Origin: Chara braunii
Lineage: Eukaryota > Streptophyta > Charophyceae > Charales > Characeae
Direction of reading: 5' to 3'
Assembly: GCA_003427395.1 (NCBI GenBank)
Contig: BFEA01000804.1
Location: 32,120 to 61,716 of the forward strand
DNA length: 29,597 nt
This document shows positions 19,905 to 29,550 of this stretch, in pieces. The position numbers and the translations under genes were made by a program. The notes beneath the pieces are model-generated. The model did no database searches, had not been told where the DNA came from, and saw only the letters and a program-made list of their open reading frames with translations. Positions within the stretch are counted from its first letter, which is position 1; each line of letters starts with the position of its first letter.

Positions 19905-19967
19905 GGCAGATACCGGGATCGAACCTGATATAGTGGCCTATTGGGCAAAGCGCCTTTTGGAGCTGCC
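19905..19967 (-). other. tRNA-like sequence, possible SINE head
   Basis: On the minus strand GCAGCTCCAAAAGG (plus 19953-19966) resembles box A and GGTTCGATCCC (plus 19915-19925) is a strong box B, 27 nt apart. GGCAGCT and ATCTGCC at the ends can pair in 6 of 7 positions. At 63 nt it is too short for a normal tRNA. Read as a SINE head, the three-way hairpin structure would be part of its body. Limits unknown. Confidence 0.35.
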
Positions 19968-20261
19968 CCGCCATAACACTGCCTGCACGATCGGTTCTGG
20001 TCGTCCGATCGCACAGATCGCGCGGTCCAGATCGGGCGCGTGAATTAGCATGGCTCCTGCACGAGGATGACACATATAAACCGTGGGAAAAAAATAATAA
20101 TAATAAATAAAATCTAACTAAAGAGGTGCGCCATGTGGCGCATGGGGATCTGACAGGGACTTGTAATCCTTGAAAAGGAGGAAACGGCCAGGTAAGTTCT
20201 TTCGTTTTCGTTTTGTTTTGTTTTTTGTTTTTCCAGATTTTTGTTTTAGATTTGTTTTTAA
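19968..20261. other. No gene; inverted repeat and donor-like site
   Basis: Contains TGCGCCA-TG-TGGCGCA (20127-20142), partly repeated at 20639-20652, an AAT-rich run at 20085-20111, and CAG|GTAAGT (20192-20197), a perfect plant 5' splice-site consensus followed by a T-rich tract. Confidence 0.5.
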
Positions 20262-20538
20262 TTTTTTTTTTTTTTTTTTTCAATCTTGCCCTCGTCCAGG
20301 CAGTCGTTCGTTTTGATGAACGAACTGCTGGGCCGAGGTCCTACTAGCAAAAAGGATAGGATCGAGCTCCTGAATCTGGATGTGTTTTATGCAGAGATGC
20401 AGAAAAGCAGTTCATTCCCGACATCTGTACCCTTCCACAAACAAGTCTAGATTCAGGCGTTCGATCCGATTCCCTTGCTAGTAGGACCTCGCCCCGGGCG
20501 TAGTGCCTGTTTGGCTAGGGTGAACGGCCGCAAGCACG

Positions 20539-20609
<71 letters not shown>
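20262..20609. other. Long foldback between T19 and A71 tracts
   Basis: T19 (20262-20280) and A71 (20539-20609) bracket an inverted repeat. The left arm, starting GAGGTCCTACTAGCAA (20335), and right arm, ending TTGCTAGTAGGACCTC (about 20490), pair over about 47 bp with few mismatches, and weaker pairing continues inward. A smaller hairpin (GTTCGTT/AACGAAC, about 20305-20325) lies beside it. No ORF. This may be a foldback or MITE-like element, a small-RNA hairpin, or a processed-RNA insertion. Confidence 0.6.
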
Positions 20610-20611
<2 letters not shown>

Positions 20612-20691
20612 CTAAAAATTTAAAATTGGAAAGTATAGTGCCATGTGGCGCATTTTTGAAGTGACTGGGGCTTTCAGCCTCAGTACATCAA

Positions 20692-20719
20692 ACAGTCGCC
20701 CGTAAAAACGGGCGACTGT
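20692..20719. other. Perfect 12-bp hairpin
   Basis: ACAGTCGCCCGT, loop AAAA, ACGGGCGACTGT. Fully paired and GC-rich. No adjacent gene to give it a role. Confidence 0.8.
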
Positions 20720-22080
20720 CCCTTTTCAAGCATTAGTCAGGTTTAGTTAGATTTTTTTAGATTCCCTTTTTAGGTTTTGTTTATATTTTTTTTCCTTTTT
20801 TTCTTTTTCTTCTTTTTTGTTAGTACCTGTTCGCTTCCGAACGAACGGGAGAGCATGAGTCAGGCTGTTTCGTTGGGCTTCTACAATGCTGCGATAAGTG
20901 AATCTGCCATTGATAGTGGCTATATGAGGGCTTGGGCCTTAAGGGCCTGTACTTGAGTTATGAGGGACTCTCTGCAGCCTCTCTCTGGTGCATCCCGTCG
21001 GTTCACTCGTGGCTGCCGAACGATGTGACTGTCGGGGTGCAGAGAAAGACAGAGAGAGAGAGGAAAAGGCTTGGGGCTGCGCGCCTGTATCCGACGCCTG
21101 TTTTGGCCCAGATACGGGCGCGGCAGTGGGCAACCACCCCTTGAGCCTGACTTTAGTAGGGCCCTGCGGCATGACTAGAGAGGCTGCTCGTTTTCCAAAA
21201 CGAGCTGCCCCTGCCTAAGGGAGAGTAACGGCCATGTACGTGGCCGCGGGGGTAGAGTAGGTACAACGGATAGGCAGAAGAAAGAAAGAGGGGAGGAGAA
21301 GAGTTGGAAAAAAAAAGCAGTCACGAATTCGTTCGTGACCTCAATCCAGATGCAGGGCAGAGAAGCATCTGGACCTTGAAGTGACATCAGACTGTTGGTT
21401 TCAGCAATCTGCTGAGAATGGCTTCATACAACCACTTCGAGGCTGCACCTGGCCGGGGATGGCGGCCGGGTGCATTGCCAAAGCCTGGGACTTGATGTTC
21501 CTAGTAGAAAATCAAGATTCCCAGCCATCGATCGAAGTTCCGATTGAGGGTTAGGCGCAACCCCGTTTTTTTTGGCTGAGCCTCAAGTGGCTGCCCACCA
21601 CGCCAGCCAAGTTATAAAAGCAAGGCTGGCCAACAGCATCCTCACTCAGTTCAGGTGCTGCCCACATTCTAATTGAGTGTGGAATGGAGAGCAGCATTAT
21701 GTTGGCTGCTGGAGGAGGAGCTGCTGGTGGAGTGAGAGGGAGCTGAGTGGAGGTCTGCAAGTGAGGGAGGAGAACTGCTGAAGGTGGCCATAGTTGTGAA
21801 GCACAGCCATAGCCGCCATATCAGCGAGGTGAGGAGAGGAGAGGCTGCCATAGCCACCGTGCTGCGGGGTGCCAGCAGGAGGTGCTGCTGTTCGTGGCAG
21901 GTTTTTCGGCAAGCCGTGCAGGGGGAAACTCTGCCCGTTTTGCACGGCGGCGGCAAGTCTCGGCAAGCGGTGCAGAGGAGACTCTGCCTGTTTGGCACGG
22001 CAACGGTGGCGCTTTTTGACGGTGTCGTGGAAGCGTTGCCGTTTTTTTAGCGACGGCGGCAGTGCGTTCTAGGTAGTGAC
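20720..22080. other. No gene recognised; TATA inside an inverted repeat
   Basis: A pyrimidine-rich tract ending in TTTTTTGTTAG (20822) resembles a 3' splice site. TCCAGATGC/GCATCTGGA (about 21341-21373) is a 9-bp hairpin. TATAAAA at 21613-21619 is centred in GCCAGCC/GGCTGGC (21602-21608, 21624-21630), a plausible promoter core. ORFs downstream on both strands are unsupported. Confidence 0.45.
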
Positions 22081-22270
22081 GCGGAAGCGCTGCCGAAATT
22101 TTGCGGCGACAGCGTGGGTTTGACGGCGGTAGCGCGGAAGCGCTGCCGAAATTTTGCGGCGACAGCGCGGGTTTGATGGCAATAGCGCGGAAGCGCTGCC
22201 GAAATTTTGCGGCGACAGCACGGGTTTGACGGCGGTAGTGCGGAAGCGATGCCGAAATTTTGCGGCAGCT
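22081..22270. repeat. 53-bp tandem repeat, 3.5 units, with diverged flanking units
   Basis: GCGGAAGCGCTGCCGAAATT units start at 22081, 22134, 22187 and 22240, exactly 53 bp apart. Related sequence (GCAGTGCGTTCTAGGTGGTGAC) lies at about 22060 and 22367, so the array was once longer. Since 53 is not a multiple of three, the Arg/Pro-rich minus-strand ORFs over it rotate through frames and are not genes. Confidence 0.9.
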
Positions 22271-23059
22271 GCACAGAGATTTTGGCGGCTTGCCGATATC
22301 TTTCGACATCGACGGTGTTTTTTTTGGCAGCGACGCGGAGGTGCTGCTGAACTTTTGCGGTGGCAGCAGTGCGTTCTAGGTGGTGACGTGGAAGCGCTTA
22401 GACTGTGAGGGACATTTTGTGGCAGCATGTCTTGGTATTGATGACAACGACGCGGTGGTGCGGTTGGTGCGACGACGACGCTGAGACGCCGTCAAATTGT
22501 TGGGAGGTGATTGTGTGTTGAGAGGGTGTCGCGGCAAGCGATCGCTCTATGGAGTGGTGTGGATCGCTTTGCGGGTGACTCGTCGTGACGATTGTCTTCT
22601 CTGGAGTGCGATTTTACACGGTCGTCTTGAGTGGGCCGTCTTTTCAACTTCACTCAAGGTCAGTCAGTCAGTCGGTTTGACTCAGACCTCTTCACACCTG
22701 TGTGAACCCACTTTGGCGTTTAACCATGCATACTTATGCTACAGCGAACGAGCAAACGCCCTCGGCCGGCCTACCTCTGCAATTGCATTATAAAAACTTT
22801 CGCACATGGGTCGGTAGCTCGACGGGGATATGCACCTAAGGGTGGTGACAGCCCCTTAGGGAAGGTAAGTTATGCCCCATGAGAACCTATCCTGTCGTAG
22901 GGGACCGTGAGATGTACAGCTGGCGCACTCGGCCGGAGCGGCGAAGGGTCGACACGGGTTAGCGTGTCATCCCCGAGTTGTCTCTAAAAAGTAGAAAGCC
23001 CGAGTTTCTCCAGCGTGACACGGTCGGGAGGGCCCTCGCTCGCGGGGGCCGATGCGCTC
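22271..23059. other. No gene; TATA box and donor-like site
   Basis: TATAAAA at about 22788 is followed 70-80 bp later by AAG|GTAAGT (22862-22870), a donor-like site, and by small stems CCTAAGGG/CCCTTAGG and GACACG/CGTGTC. This could be a promoter and first exon of an unrecognised transcript or LTR. No ORF with support. Confidence 0.4.
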
Positions 23060-24053
23060 AACACTGAGCATGTTCCTCGACAATCTTACTGAAGATAAGT
23101 ATATCGTTAAGGTACGCGACAAAAAACTTATCTAAGTAGTCATGGAAGATCCTATTCATGGCGTGCTGGAATGTACTCGGCTCATTGGCCAAAGGGCATC
23201 ACCACAAGCTCGTACAGATTGTACCTGGTTTGGAATGCGGTTTTGTGTTGGTCCTCTGGTCTTATGGCAATCTAATGGTAGTCGGATTTCAAGTCTATCT
23301 TGGTATAGTACTTACACCCTTGCACCCTATCCAATAGGTCGTCGATGCGTGGTAGAGGCTTTACGTTCTTAACGATGATGGCATTGAGGCCTCTATAATC
23401 AATGCACATCCTTAGTGTTCCCCCTTTCTTTGGAACAAATAAGACTGGTGAGCCATAGGGGGAGGTGCTATGCTGAATCCAACCCTTTTTTGTGAGCTCT
23501 TTCAGTTGCCGCCGACGTTCGTCCAACTCGGCCGGAGCCATCCTATAGATTCTCCGTTTTGGTGTTTTGCTACCTGGGATGATCATTATGGTATGGACAA
23601 TCTCCCTGTCCACGACTCCTGTAGGCTCCTCAAACAGATCAAGGTACTTCGCGACCATAGTCTATATCTCTGGGGTGTTTTAACGGCCTCCCCTTTTGCT
23701 GACACATAGACTAAGTACATACCTTCCTCTTGGTTCTGTTTACAATAGTTATAAAAGGCCGATGCGCACAAACACCCATAGGAGTCTATCAACCTACTAG
23801 CTTTATACTTAGCTAGTCTAACGGTCCTCCCATTAGGCAATTCGTGCTTCAACACTTTCTTGTCCCAGTCTAGTCTAACGGTCCTCCCATTAGGCAATTC
23901 GTGCTTCAACACTTTCTTGTCCCAGTCAAACTGCGGCTTGGCAACCTCGAGGTAGCACATGCCCAACAACATGTCGAAAGGCAAATGGTCGCTGACCAGG
24001 AAAAATACCTTATGATTTAACTTTCCTCCTAGGTAGGAGAAAGTGCAGACCAC
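23060..24053 (-). pseudogene. pol RT of copy C
   Basis: RT motifs read leftward: [40 protein letters not shown] then CAG to TAG at 23272-23274, and the Y-x-D-D box as YLND (23114-23103), inactive as in A. Lesions: a 1-bp deletion in the C-run near 23680, a 5-bp deletion near 23195 with ALA to GLU nearby, and an exact in-frame 57-bp duplication at 23814-23927. Homology ends at about 23060 and unrelated GC-rich sequence follows. Confidence 0.87.
23814..23927 (-). repeat. Exact 57-bp tandem duplication inside pol C
   Basis: 23814-23870 is repeated perfectly as 23871-23927, duplicating 19 codons ([19 protein letters not shown]) in frame. Absent from A and B. No differences between the copies, so it is recent or an assembly effect. 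Confidence 0.92.
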
Positions 24054-24486
24054 ATCTTAACGTAGTCATCCACCAGCATGCGCTCCTTGTTGGCCAAAGT
24101 AGATGCTACCGGTCTACTAAGGCGCTGCACCCGATCCTTTAGGCACAGTCTCTCAACGCAGTCGCGACTTATGAAGTTTCGCGTGGAGCCAATGTCTACG
24201 AAGCCGCCGCACTTGCGACCACCCACACCAACTTCCATAATTAAGTGCGCCCCTCTAGGACCTCTACTTAGTGCCACTCAGGACTCACGAGCGTCCCTTG
24301 CCGACAACTCACCTTTAAGGTCCTCTAATGCTTCAGACACATCCAACGTACAGAGTATAGTTGGGTCTGGATGCGTCTGCGGGGTGACTAAGGAGTCAAT
24401 AACTTCAGCCAACTCTTGAAATGGGGAGGGTACATCACCCGCTTCAATGAGAGTAGAAGCAGCTACAACTTCTACCGGCCCTTAGT
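24029..24486 (-). pseudogene. pol protease of copy C
   Basis: Retropepsin with LIMEVGVGGRKCGGF and active site VDIGSTRNFIS (D-I-G). The -1-frame N-terminal part is open here, where A has stops (VTPQTHPDPTILCTLDVSEALEDL). It carries the same 1-bp deletion as A (CATCTTAAC on the plus strand at 24052-24060), giving VKMWSALSPT-stop. Confidence 0.82.
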
Positions 24487-26331
24487 GTTTCCCGAACTGG
24501 AGCTTGTAGAGGCCCCAGCCTGAGAAGAAGGAAACCCACCCTTAGGAGGGATTTTCTGCGAGACCTTCGGGTTCTTGCACAAACTGCTTATGGTCATACT
24601 CGTCGCAGTTTATGCAAGCACCCCGCGACCAATGGTCCCGCCACACTTCCTGATCCAAACTAGCCCTCACCCAAGCAGCTATTTTGTTCGGGTTGGCGGC
24701 TTGCCCCTGACTCCTCTGTTGACCGCCCTTGCCTCGACCACCTTTCTTACTCTTAACTACGGCGGCAAGGTTGCTACCCTTAGCACTCTCCTCGCCGTCT
24801 AACTCTGAACCCGCCACAAGCTAAGAAACATCATCGATCTCAATTTGATTCATCAGAATCAACCATCATCAATCGACTACCATTCTTCTTCCATTCTTGT
24901 GGAGTCTTCTTCTTTCTTCCATCCGTAGGGGGGGTTTGAGCACAGCCTAGCGTAGCCTCTAATTCTAGGGCCTTCTTACTGAATGTCTCAAATGTGGATA
25001 CTCTAGACGAGCCTCGCTAGCTAAGAGGTTCTTGATGTCTTTGGGAAGACATCTCAAGAACATGGTCAATAAGGACTGTGGATGATACGCCACTCCTCGG
25101 ACGGCAATCAACCGCTCTACGGTTGTGGTCAGGTCTCTCACGCACTTGTGCTTCCTGGAGTCAAGTTTCAGTAGCCCATCAGTGGCAATCTGCGCCTGCT
25201 GAGGGTTGTGGCATCGAACCTCCACTAAATCCATAAAGCTTTCAAGGGTATGGCTCTTGGCCCAGTCACCTATGTTTCTGCCGAACCCTTTTGAAGCCAC
25301 TAATCCATTTAGCCAGCGAGTTGCTGAACCCTCCAAGTAGGATGCAGCAGTAATCACCTCCTCCTCTACCAGCGTCCTCTTCGCCCTGACCCAAAATGGA
25401 ACTGTTCTCAACCAAGTGTCGAGTGCCTCGTCGTTCTTATCTCCTGAGAAGGTTGGAGGTGGTTTCAGAGGGGACTTGGGGTACCAAGGTTGCTGTTGTC
25501 CCACTGGTGAGACAGGTGGCGGCTGTGGTGTAGCTCCAGCTGCTGGACCAGAAGATGAAGAAGCAACCGTCTGTGACATGGCTGCTGCTGATGTACCACT
25601 TGGTCATGGTCCAGACTGAGCCGCATAGAGCCCTGTCATCGCTGAAGATGGCAGCGGCGACAAAACTGCTGGCCTGATTCCTAGCCTATGCATGGCATTC
25701 AAGATCTCGTAGAAGGTGTCCTGGATTGTATCCAGTTTGCTCTCCATGTATGTGTGCATGGACAGGATGCTCGCCTTAAAAATCTTTTCAGTATAACTAA
25801 GGGCCGAGTCATCTAACCCCTCTAGTGCAGCTTTGTCTGCCTCCCTACCCTCTAGTCTGACACTCCTATCTCTAATCTCTTTCTCTCTTTTAGTAGCCTG
25901 TTTAGGTTCCTTCTCTAGCCTCAAGCGAAACCTTTCCCCCTGCTGGAGCTCCATCTGCTCGCGGGTGCGTGGAGGCGGTGAGCTGAACTGCGAACCCGCC
26001 ATCTGACTAGTTCCATCTCCCGGCGTACTGGAGATGGACTGTGAACTAGTCGTGTTGAGTGGCATGTTCAAACTCTGACCAATAGAGTTTGCAGCAGAAG
26101 TGGCTAAAGAGGTAGCCATTGCTACTACGCCAGCTGCTGCTGCTGCCAACGTCCGTTCAGCCTTGTTGCTGCCTCTCTCGCAGTCTCTAGAATACGGGCC
26201 CTTGCTTCGACCCTATGTCTTCTCCCGTCTCCTGGTAGTAAAAATTGGAACACTACGCATATCCTACCGGTGCCCCGTCGTGTCTGCCTCCTATCGTCAA
26301 ATGTATCTTCACCACCCTCAGATTCACTCAT
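24472..26331 (-). pseudogene. gag: gag of copy C, broken
   Basis: Starts at ATG 26331 (MSESEGGEDT) like A. Pieces: 26331-26125, then after a 1-bp deletion near 26168 the frame 26149-25604 with the coiled-coil-like segment (open where A has its first stop), TGA at 25606-25604, then 25579-24965 with the Gag core. A further 1-bp deletion near 24995 and a 2-bp deletion near 24860 follow. The nucleocapsid (24817-24542) keeps CINCDEYDH but loses the fourth zinc ligand through a small deletion (HKQFVQEPEG). Confidence 0.87.
24487..24493 (-). promoter_or_regulatory. Putative -1 frameshift site, copy C
   Basis: Minus-strand GGGAAAC, identical to A and B at the equivalent codon. The gag stop here is three codons further (TAG 24474-24472) because the original stop is now AAG. 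Confidence 0.55.
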
Positions 26332-27635
26332 GGGCTAGGCACACGTCGTCTGCACTAATGTCCTTTTTGGGACCTACCGCAGCATGCGCCTGACCGGTTC
26401 TAAAAATAAATAAAATAACAATGTCCGGCGAGTTACCTAGACTACCGGTCAAGCGACATCAACAGCACCTACACGGACTGTACACATGCAGTTTACTTCT
26501 AGCCTGATTAGTTCTGCACACAGAAGCTTTGAGAAGAGCTGACTATGGTAGATTACAGTCCTACGCTAGGTTGTCTATTAGGTGTTAGCAGTCTATCAAC
26601 CAGCTTATTAAGGTAAAAATAAACTACAGTGAGCCGATGTATGCACAATGGATATGACAATGATGTTCGGTACAGTTCACAATTGGAATGCCTTCCCCTG
26701 TATCCAACATACCTGTGAGCATCATCAAGCTGTGGTGTCTAAGGTGTGCAACCACGGCCCACCCCTGTGCCCAAGGTGTATGCTTATGACCAGCCTGCCC
26801 TTTGTTTACCCTCGCATGCAACGAGCCTTACGTCCAACTGATCTGGCTGATCAAGAGGCAATTTACGGCCAGCCCCCGAGAGTCCTCAGGAATTATTTAA
26901 TGTCACATTCAGGACGGCGATCACCGCCAGTGGACAGATCGGACCCCAACCATAAATCTTTATAGACGGTCTGGGAGCGTCTGTTCCATAAATATTTATA
27001 GACGGTCTGGGAGCATCTGCATTAGGACTGGTCAGTCCGCACACCCCTTCTATCAGCGCAGCAAAGAGCCTCAATGGAAAAAGCAGCAAAGCTTGCATGT
27101 ACTACTCCCATGGGTTGGCATGGTGATCATGACCCTTGCTTCGACCAGGGCCCTTCAAAGGCACCGCCCTCTCCTGCCACCGGGAAGAATGTCGTCTCTC
27201 AAGGTAGAGCACACACGACTCCTCACCAAAGAGAGGACACTCAAGTTGGACCTCACTTCCTCATGGTAAGGAGAGATTGAGAGGGTAGATAAGGATTGGG
27301 AACATTGTACCTGGAGATAGCTGCCCCCAACCATAGATTTCTCACCAATTGGGCCGACGTGCATTTCGATGACCGGTCAATAGCCTCGGTACCACCCACA
27401 ACGCAATGAAGTGCCACCTCAGCCAAAATGCCACGTCAGCATACTCTCATCATCATACATACATCCGTTGTTGCCACAACTCCCACCTTGTCGCCACAGG
27501 CTTCCATTGGCCGGCCTCTCCACCTAGGGATCACTATTACAAACCAGCGCCAAAGTATCCTTACTGCACATGAAGCATCGTCGGCGCACCAAGTAACAAT
27601 GTTGTCGGTCCCAGGTAAGCGGCGATCATGAACCA
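26332..27635 (-). promoter_or_regulatory. Leader of copy C
   Basis: The part from 27063 to 26332 matches the leader of A, including the paired TATAAA repeat (plus 26951-27020) and the T-rich acceptor-like tract (plus 26401-26418). The part from 27635 to 27064, next to the primer-binding site, has no counterpart in A. It contains no gene I recognise. Confidence 0.6.
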
Positions 27636-27647
27636 GCTCCGATACCA
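27636..27647 (-). promoter_or_regulatory. Primer-binding site (tRNA-Met type)
   Basis: Minus-strand TGGTATCGGAGC, one base from the plant initiator-tRNA-Met site TGGTATCAGAGC, three bases after the LTR end TTGCA. It primes first-strand DNA synthesis. Confidence 0.88.
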
Positions 27648-27650
27648 AAT

Positions 27651-28639
27651 TGCAAGGAATCTGAGTGTGAACGATATACAGAAAACCAAGTTGCGAAATC
27701 ACACCGATGTCCGGGTAGTCCTGTCCAAGCAGAGAGTACAAAATGCACCGAGAAACCATCCATATAGAGCAATACAATGAAGTAATGAGCCAATGTTCAA
27801 GCTCGTAGGCCACACCAACACAGTATCCAAAGTCAACACCATAGCCGACGTCTCTTCATGCATCAGGTACGTATCTCGTCACCCTCAATCAGACCTTGAT
27901 AACCCCACACTCGCCTCCGTCCCTGAAGACCACCAGATCGCCCGCATTACCCCCTGGCGCCCAGCAGCACGGCTATGGCCGCCTGCTCCCCGCTGCCCTG
28001 CAGCAGCCCACTTCACCGCTATGCGCCCCGTCAGCACCCTTGGCCGCAGAACAGCATCAAGCAGTAGCGCAGCAGCATTTCCCCATTGCCTGCACTGGCC
28101 AAAATCCTTGGCTCGTGCTGCCTTACTTCTTTTATGGAAGTGGCAGCCTCCTGGATGCTGCGTGTGGCCTGGCTGGAAGCTTTCAGTAGCTTCCGGTTGG
28201 GCCTCAGACCCTGCGCCCAAGCCCGAGACTACAGTTGAGGGCCTGGGCCCTTTTCAGTTGGGCACGGCCTTAGTCTCCGGACTTGGCTGTTTGCTGCATC
28301 TGTGCGGGGCTCCCATGTAGGTGCGTCGGCAGTATTGCTTTTGCAAAGGACGATGGCCTGCTTCCCAATGTATCGGCCCTGCTTTCTGTTATGTGCCCAG
28401 GCGCAACTGCCAAAGCCTGGGCCAACTGTACGACGCAGCCTAGTGAGGCTCACGCGTCTACCCAACCAACTGGCGTGCTGCGAGAGCCTGAATACCCACA
28501 TATGGAAATGTCAAAAGTTGGCCTTTGATGAATATTCAGGCCCACCTTCACTTAGGACGGGCACTCTGCTTGCTGGGGCCTTAGCCCAGAACATGTGATG
28601 TCTGATAGGGCCCCTTGAGGGCTTGTTGCTCACATTCCA
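27651..28639 (-). repeat. LTR shared by elements C and E, 989 bp
   Basis: Minus strand TGGAATGT...TTCCTTGCA. Pol end and polypurine tract lie upstream (3' LTR context) and the primer-binding site downstream (5' LTR context). It matches the B LTR in blocks, not throughout. CATAAAAG (about 28135) is a possible TATA box. A GCCCAGGC/GCCTGGGC hairpin lies at 28395-28422. Confidence 0.85.
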
Positions 28640-28647
28640 TCCCCCTT
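28640..28647 (-). promoter_or_regulatory. Polypurine tract of element E
   Basis: Minus-strand AAGGGGGA adjoining the LTR start. Same position and nearly the same sequence as in B. Confidence 0.85.
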
Positions 28648-28672
28648 AGTTTCGAAAGTCCGTTGAGATGCT

Positions 28673-28807
28673 TCATGCTGGTGCTTTCCCCTTCAGTTTC
28701 TTTTCACAATCTTCCACGATCTGAGGAGTTGTCTTGACAAGTTCCTCCCTTGAAATCCATCGATCTTCCTTAGGATCATTATGATGCCTGAAATCTACTC
28801 TGTACTC
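28673..28807 (-). pseudogene. Last 45 codons of pol (chromodomain) of element E
   Basis: EYRVDFRHHNDPKEDRWISR... to LKGKAPA-stop aligns with the end of pol in B without gaps. It is the C-terminal half of the chromodomain-like tail. Upstream of 28807 the homology ends abruptly in unrelated sequence. The reading frame is undamaged over the fragment. The 25 bases between stop and polypurine tract also match B. Confidence 0.88.
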
Positions 28808-28957
28808 GCACTTGTGTTATTCTACAGCCATATTTCATGTACTCATCCAAAATACTGTTATGCAGGTCTTTTGAGAAAAAAGAGTGTGAGAGAGAGTCCA
28901 TAGCAGCATACCACGTGGATTGCTCGTTCCCTCTTTTTTTCGCAAATGCATTATCCC

Positions 28958-28963
<6 letters not shown>
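28808..28963. other. Unrelated flank, no gene
   Basis: Short non-coding stretch between the truncated pol fragment and the CT microsatellite; nothing recognised. Confidence 0.5.

Positions 28964-29016
<53 letters not shown>
28964..29016. repeat. Compound (CT)n(CG)n microsatellite
   Basis: About 21 CT units followed directly by about five CG units. The CG part could adopt Z-DNA and the CT part triplex DNA. Confidence 0.95.
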
Positions 29017-29097
29017 ACCGCTTCAAGGCGCAAGGTCGTGAGAGCTTGTTAGGGAGAGAGGGCGTACGAGGTACGGCGGCAGGGGGGGCAGGTCCGT

Positions 29098-29102
<5 letters not shown>

Positions 29103-29186
<84 letters not shown>
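29103..29186. repeat. (CT)n microsatellite
   Basis: About 42 CT units with one CCC interruption near 29165. The long Arg/Glu or Leu/Ser ORFs across it are repeat translation. Confidence 0.95.
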
Positions 29187-29188
<2 letters not shown>

Positions 29189-29508
29189 GTAGAGAAGCTG
29201 TGAGCAGTGCAGTGGAGTGGAGTAGTATAGTAGCATCGTAGTAAAGTGCCGTAGAGTACCTTGGTGGAGTGGCATAGAATAGCAAAGTAGAGAAGCTTGG
29301 AGTAGTGTCTTCTCTCTCTCCCTCTCTATCTCTCTTTGTGTGTGTGTATGAGTAGAGCAGCGGTGAGCAGTACAGTGGAGTGGTGTAGTTAGGGTAGGAG
29401 CATAGTGCAGAGTGGCATAGAGTAGCGTTGTAGTAGAGTGACGTAGAGTACGTAGAGTTGCATAGAACAGGGTAGTAGAGACGCTTGAAGTAGCGTCTCT
29501 CCCTCTCT
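29187..29508. repeat. Duplicated block of about 160 bp
   Basis: Copy 1 (29187-29349) and copy 2 (29350-29508) both start GAGTAGAG.AGC.GTGAGCAG, continue with GTAGAGT-rich sequence and end in a CT-rich tract. Internally rich in the pentamer GTAGA. Diverged by substitutions and small indels. Confidence 0.75.
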
Positions 29509-29546
29509 TGATCGATCAACGTTGTAGTTTGCACTGCAAGACATGC

Positions 29547-29550
<4 letters not shown>

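Larger units (their letters stand above)
23060..28639 (-). mobile_element. Ty3/gypsy chromovirus copy C, inverted, truncated in RT
   Basis: Reading leftward: LTR (28639-27651), primer-binding site (27647-27636), leader, gag, protease, RT, ending just after the catalytic motif at about 23060. Closest to copy A (leader, gag, pol) and in the opposite orientation. RNase H, integrase and the 3' LTR are absent. It carries at least six frameshifts or stops. Confidence 0.9.

Noticed and set aside
20604-20616. Telomere-type AAACCCTAAA
   Set aside because: Single occurrence at the end of an A tract; chance.
22047-22428. Arg/Pro-rich minus-strand ORFs
   Set aside because: Translation of the 53-bp array in rotating frames.
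22810-23000. snRNA or rRNA candidate after the TATA at 22788
   Set aside because: I compared it with remembered features of U1, U2, U5 and 5S and saw no match; only small stems.
28958-29549. Long Arg/Glu or Leu/Ser ORFs
   Set aside because: Translation of CT/GA microsatellites.
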